Notes under the pieces: generated by a model
Told to the model about the DNA's origin: nothing
The model's input: the letters and a program-made list of their open reading frames with translations, nothing else
Databases searched by the model: none
Part shown: piece by piece, positions 4,954-7,184 of the stretch
Layout: the number at the start of each line of letters is the position of its first letter
Position numbering within the stretch: position 1 is the stretch's first letter
Translations under genes and position numbers: made by a program
Assembly: GCA_007128865.1 (NCBI GenBank)
Contig: SKWP01000175.1
Location: 1 to 7,184 of the forward strand
Reading direction: 5' to 3'
From: Paracoccaceae bacterium
GTDB lineage: Bacteria > Pseudomonadota > Alphaproteobacteria > Rhodobacterales > Rhodobacteraceae
Length of the DNA stretch: 7,184 bases

Positions 4954-7184
4954 GGATCTCCGCCCCGACGCTGCCAGCGCCCGCCAGATTCAGGCCGCCG
5001 ATCCCGCATCCTCCACCTGGCTGGTTGCCAATGCGGGCTCGGGCAAGACCAGGGTGCTGACCGACAGGGTGGCGCGGCTTCTGCTGCGGGGCGTGGCGCC
5101 GGGGCGCATCCTGTGCCTGACCTATACCAAGGCCGCCGCCGGCGAGATGCAGAACCGGCTTTTTGCCCGGCTGGGCGAATGGGCGATGCTGGAAGACGCC
5201 GCCCTGCGCGCGGCTCTGGCCCGGCTGGGGGTGGAACGCGCGCCCGATGCCGACACGCTGCGCCGCGCGCGCCGCCTGTTTGCCCGCGCCATCGAAACGC
5301 CGGGCGGGCTGAAGATCCAGACCATTCACGCCTTCTGCGCCGGGCTGCTTCGCCGGTTTCCGCTGGAGGCGGGGGTCAGCCCCGCCTTTGCCGAGATGGA
5401 TGACCGCGCCGCCGCGCTTCTGCGCGAAGACGTGCTGGAACATCTGGCCGAAACGGCACCGGACCGGCTGGACGCAATCGCCCGCCAGCTTTCGGGCGAA
5501 ACTGGCCGGCTGACGCGCGAGATTGCCGGCGCAGGCGCGTTTCTGCTGCCGGCACGCCAACCGGCCGATCTGTGGGCGCTGTTCGGCCTGCCGCCGGGGC
5601 TGGATGCGGAAAGGCTGCTGGCCGAGGTATTCATCGGCGGCGAGGCGGCGCTGCTGGAAACCCTGCGCGGCGCCATGGCCGCGGGCTCGGCCAATGATGT
5701 CAAGCAGGCCCCCAGGCTTCCGCGGCCGGGCGCGAATGGCCCCGGTCTGGCGGATCTGGAGGCGCTGGAGGGCCTGATGCTCTTTGGCGCCAAGGCCGCC
5801 GCGCCACAGGCCGCCAAGATCGGCACCTTTCCGACCAAGGCCACCCGCACGGCGCTGGGCGAGGCGGCCATGGCTGCCATCGACGCGCTGATGCTGCGCG
5901 TCGAGGCCGCCCGCCCGCGGCGGCTTGCCCTTGCAGCAGCCGAAAGGGCATTGGCGCTGCATCGCTTTGCCGCCGTCTTCCTGCCCGAATACGAACGGCG
6001 CAAGGCGCTGGGCGGGCGGCTGGACTTTGACGACCTGATCCGCGGCGCAGTGCGGTTGCTGTCGGACAGATCGGTGGCGCAATGGGTGCTCTACAAGCTC
6101 GACGGCGGGGTGGACCACATCCTGGTTGACGAGGCACAGGACACCAGCCCGGAACAGTGGCGGGTGATCGAGCTTCTGGCCCAGGAATTCACCGCCGGCA
6201 GCGGGGTCGAGGACGAACGCCGCTCGGTCTTTGTGGTCGGCGACCGCAAGCAGTCGATCTATTCCTTTCAGGGTGCAGACCTGCGCAGCTTCGACCGCAT
6301 GCATTCCCATTTCGGCCGGCGCCTGCCCGAAATGGGCGTGCCGTGGCAGACCCTGCTGCTCGAACATTCGTTTCGATCGGCGCCGGCGATCCTGAGGCTG
6401 GTGGACCTGACCTTCGACGACCGGCGCGGCCGCGGGCTGGGCGGCGCGGTGCGCCACCGTGCCTTTCATGCCGCAATGCCGGGCCGGGTGGATCTGTGGC
6501 CGGCCGTGGAACCGGCCGCCACCCAGCCCAGGCAGGACTGGTTCGACCCGGTGGACATCCTTGGCGAAACCCATCATTTCGAACGGCTTGCCGGGCAGAT
6601 CGCCGCAGAGATCGCGCGGCTTCTGGCCGCCGGCACCGTCCTTCCCCATCGTGACGGGCCGCGGCCGCTGCGGGCGGGCGATTTCATGATCCTGGTGCAG
6701 CGCCGCTCGCCACTGTTCTATCGCATCATCCGGGCCTGCAAGGCCGCCGGCCTGCCCATCGCCGGCGCCGACCGGCTCAATCTTTCCGCCGAGATCGCGG
6801 TGCGCGACCTGCGTGCGATGATGGCCTTTCTCGATCTTCCCGAGGACGACCTGGCGCTGGCCGAACTGCTGCGCTCGCCGCTGTGCGGCTGGACCGAGGC
6901 GCAGCTTTTCGACCTGGCCCACGGCCGGCAGGGCCATCTGTGGCAGGCTTTGCGCGCGGGGCAGGCCGGTTGGCCCGAAACCCTTGCATTCGTTTCCGAC
7001 ATGCTGGACAGCGCCGATTTCCTGCGCCCCTTCGAACTGCTCGAACGCGCCCTGACCCGGCATGACGGGCGCCGGCGGCTGCTGGCGCGACTGGGGGCCG
7101 AGGCTGTCGACGGCATCGACGCGCTGCTGCAGCAGGCGCTGGCCTATGAGGGTGCCGAAACCCCGAGCCTGACCGGCTTTCTGA
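4946..7184 (+). CDS. addA: Double-strand break repair helicase-nuclease subunit AddA (3' end outside window)
   Basis: AddA is the motor subunit of AddAB, a UvrD/RecB-family (SF1A) 3'-to-5' helicase. Its C-terminal nuclease, which lies outside this window, cuts the 3'-ended strand. The visible 746 residues include a Q-motif-like RQIQAADP (13-20), Walker A ANAGSGKT (28-35, K34), motif Ia CLTYTKAAAGEM (57-68), QTIHAFC (125-131), LDFDDL (359-364), Walker B VDEAQD (394-399), motif III GDRKQSIYSFQGAD (432-445), and motif IV LEHSFRS (472-478). A UvrD-C-like region follows, with GLPIAGADRL near 602-611. Every ATPase motif seen is intact. The family's usual length is roughly 1,100-1,200 residues, so about a third is missing, including motifs V/VI and the nuclease. 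The frame runs open to the edge; the final TGA (7182-7184) is out of frame. In relatives addA is commonly followed by trxA, which cannot be tested here. Confidence 0.97.
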   Translation, partial: MTEDLRPDAASARQIQAADPASSTWLVANAGSGKTRVLTDRVARLLLRGVAPGRILCLTYTKAAAGEMQNRLFARLGEWAMLEDAALRAALARLGVERAPDADTLRRARRLFARAIETPGGLKIQTIHAFCAGLLRRFPLEAGVSPAFAEMDDRAAALLREDVLEHLAETAPDRLDAIARQLSGETGRLTREIAGAGAFLLPARQPADLWALFGLPPGLDAERLLAEVFIGGEAALLETLRGAMAAGSANDVKQAPRLPRPGANGPGLADLEALEGLMLFGAKAAAPQAAKIGTFPTKATRTALGEAAMAAIDALMLRVEAARPRRLALAAAERALALHRFAAVFLPEYERRKALGGRLDFDDLIRGAVRLLSDRSVAQWVLYKLDGGVDHILVDEAQDTSPEQWRVIELLAQEFTAGSGVEDERRSVFVVGDRKQSIYSFQGADLRSFDRMHSHFGRRLPEMGVPWQTLLLEHSFRSAPAILRLVDLTFDDRRGRGLGGAVRHRAFHAAMPGRVDLWPAVEPAATQPRQDWFDPVDILGETHHFERLAGQIAAEIARLLAAGTVLPHRDGPRPLRAGDFMILVQRRSPLFYRIIRACKAAGLPIAGADRLNLSAEIAVRDLRAMMAFLDLPEDDLALAELLRSPLCGWTEAQLFDLAHGRQGHLWQALRAGQAGWPETLAFVSDMLDSADFLRPFELLERALTRHDGRRRLLARLGAEAVDGIDALLQQALAYEGAETPSLTGFL

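Noticed and set aside
4571..7063. 830-codon minus-strand ORF across the addB end and addA
   Set aside because: It is the in-register antisense shadow of addA, which carries every expected helicase motif on the + strand. The translation shows low-complexity antisense composition.
7182..7184. TGA at the end of the window as the addA stop
   Set aside because: The addA codon there is CTG (7181-7183), so the TGA is out of frame; AddA also still lacks its last motifs and nuclease domain.

Overview
The window is a gene-dense, single-direction stretch of a GC-rich alphaproteobacterial chromosome. It carries four protein-coding genes on the + strand: gshA (lacking only its extreme 5' end), tsaE, addB and addA (cut off by the right edge). 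The plant/alphaproteobacterial type of glutamate-cysteine ligase, the AddAB (not RecBCD) pair with a typical alphaproteobacterial AddB, and the strong avoidance of A/T-ending codons all point to an alphaproteobacterium, most likely Rhodobacterales. That placement is inference from family resemblance, not from a search.

Layout: 2-1354 encodes glutamate-cysteine ligase, first step of glutathione synthesis. After 15 nt, 1370-1939 encodes TsaE, the ATPase of the tRNA t6A37 modification complex, starting at GTG. A 68-nt gap (1940-2007) holds an imperfect 11-bp inverted repeat and no gene. Then 2008-4953 encodes AddB, and 4946-7184 encodes the first 746 residues of AddA, overlapping addB by 8 nt behind a strong Shine-Dalgarno. 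The window ends before AddA's last helicase motifs and its nuclease domain. No gap exceeds 68 nt, and I see no RNA gene, mobile element, CRISPR array or convincing promoter.

The genes are housekeeping: thiol/redox protection, translation fidelity and double-strand-break repair. Tight spacing suggests co-transcription, at least as gshA-tsaE and addB-addA; whether one transcript spans the 68-nt gap is open.

I found no convincing undescribed system. The points most worth a second look concern arrangement. The two cell-wall-recycling genes that usually lie between tsaE and addB in relatives (amgK/murU type) are absent. A hairpin-like repeat sits in their place. gshA is joined directly to tsaE in the same reading frame. 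The four genes almost completely avoid TTA, CTA and TCA codons, which generates very long spurious antisense ORFs.
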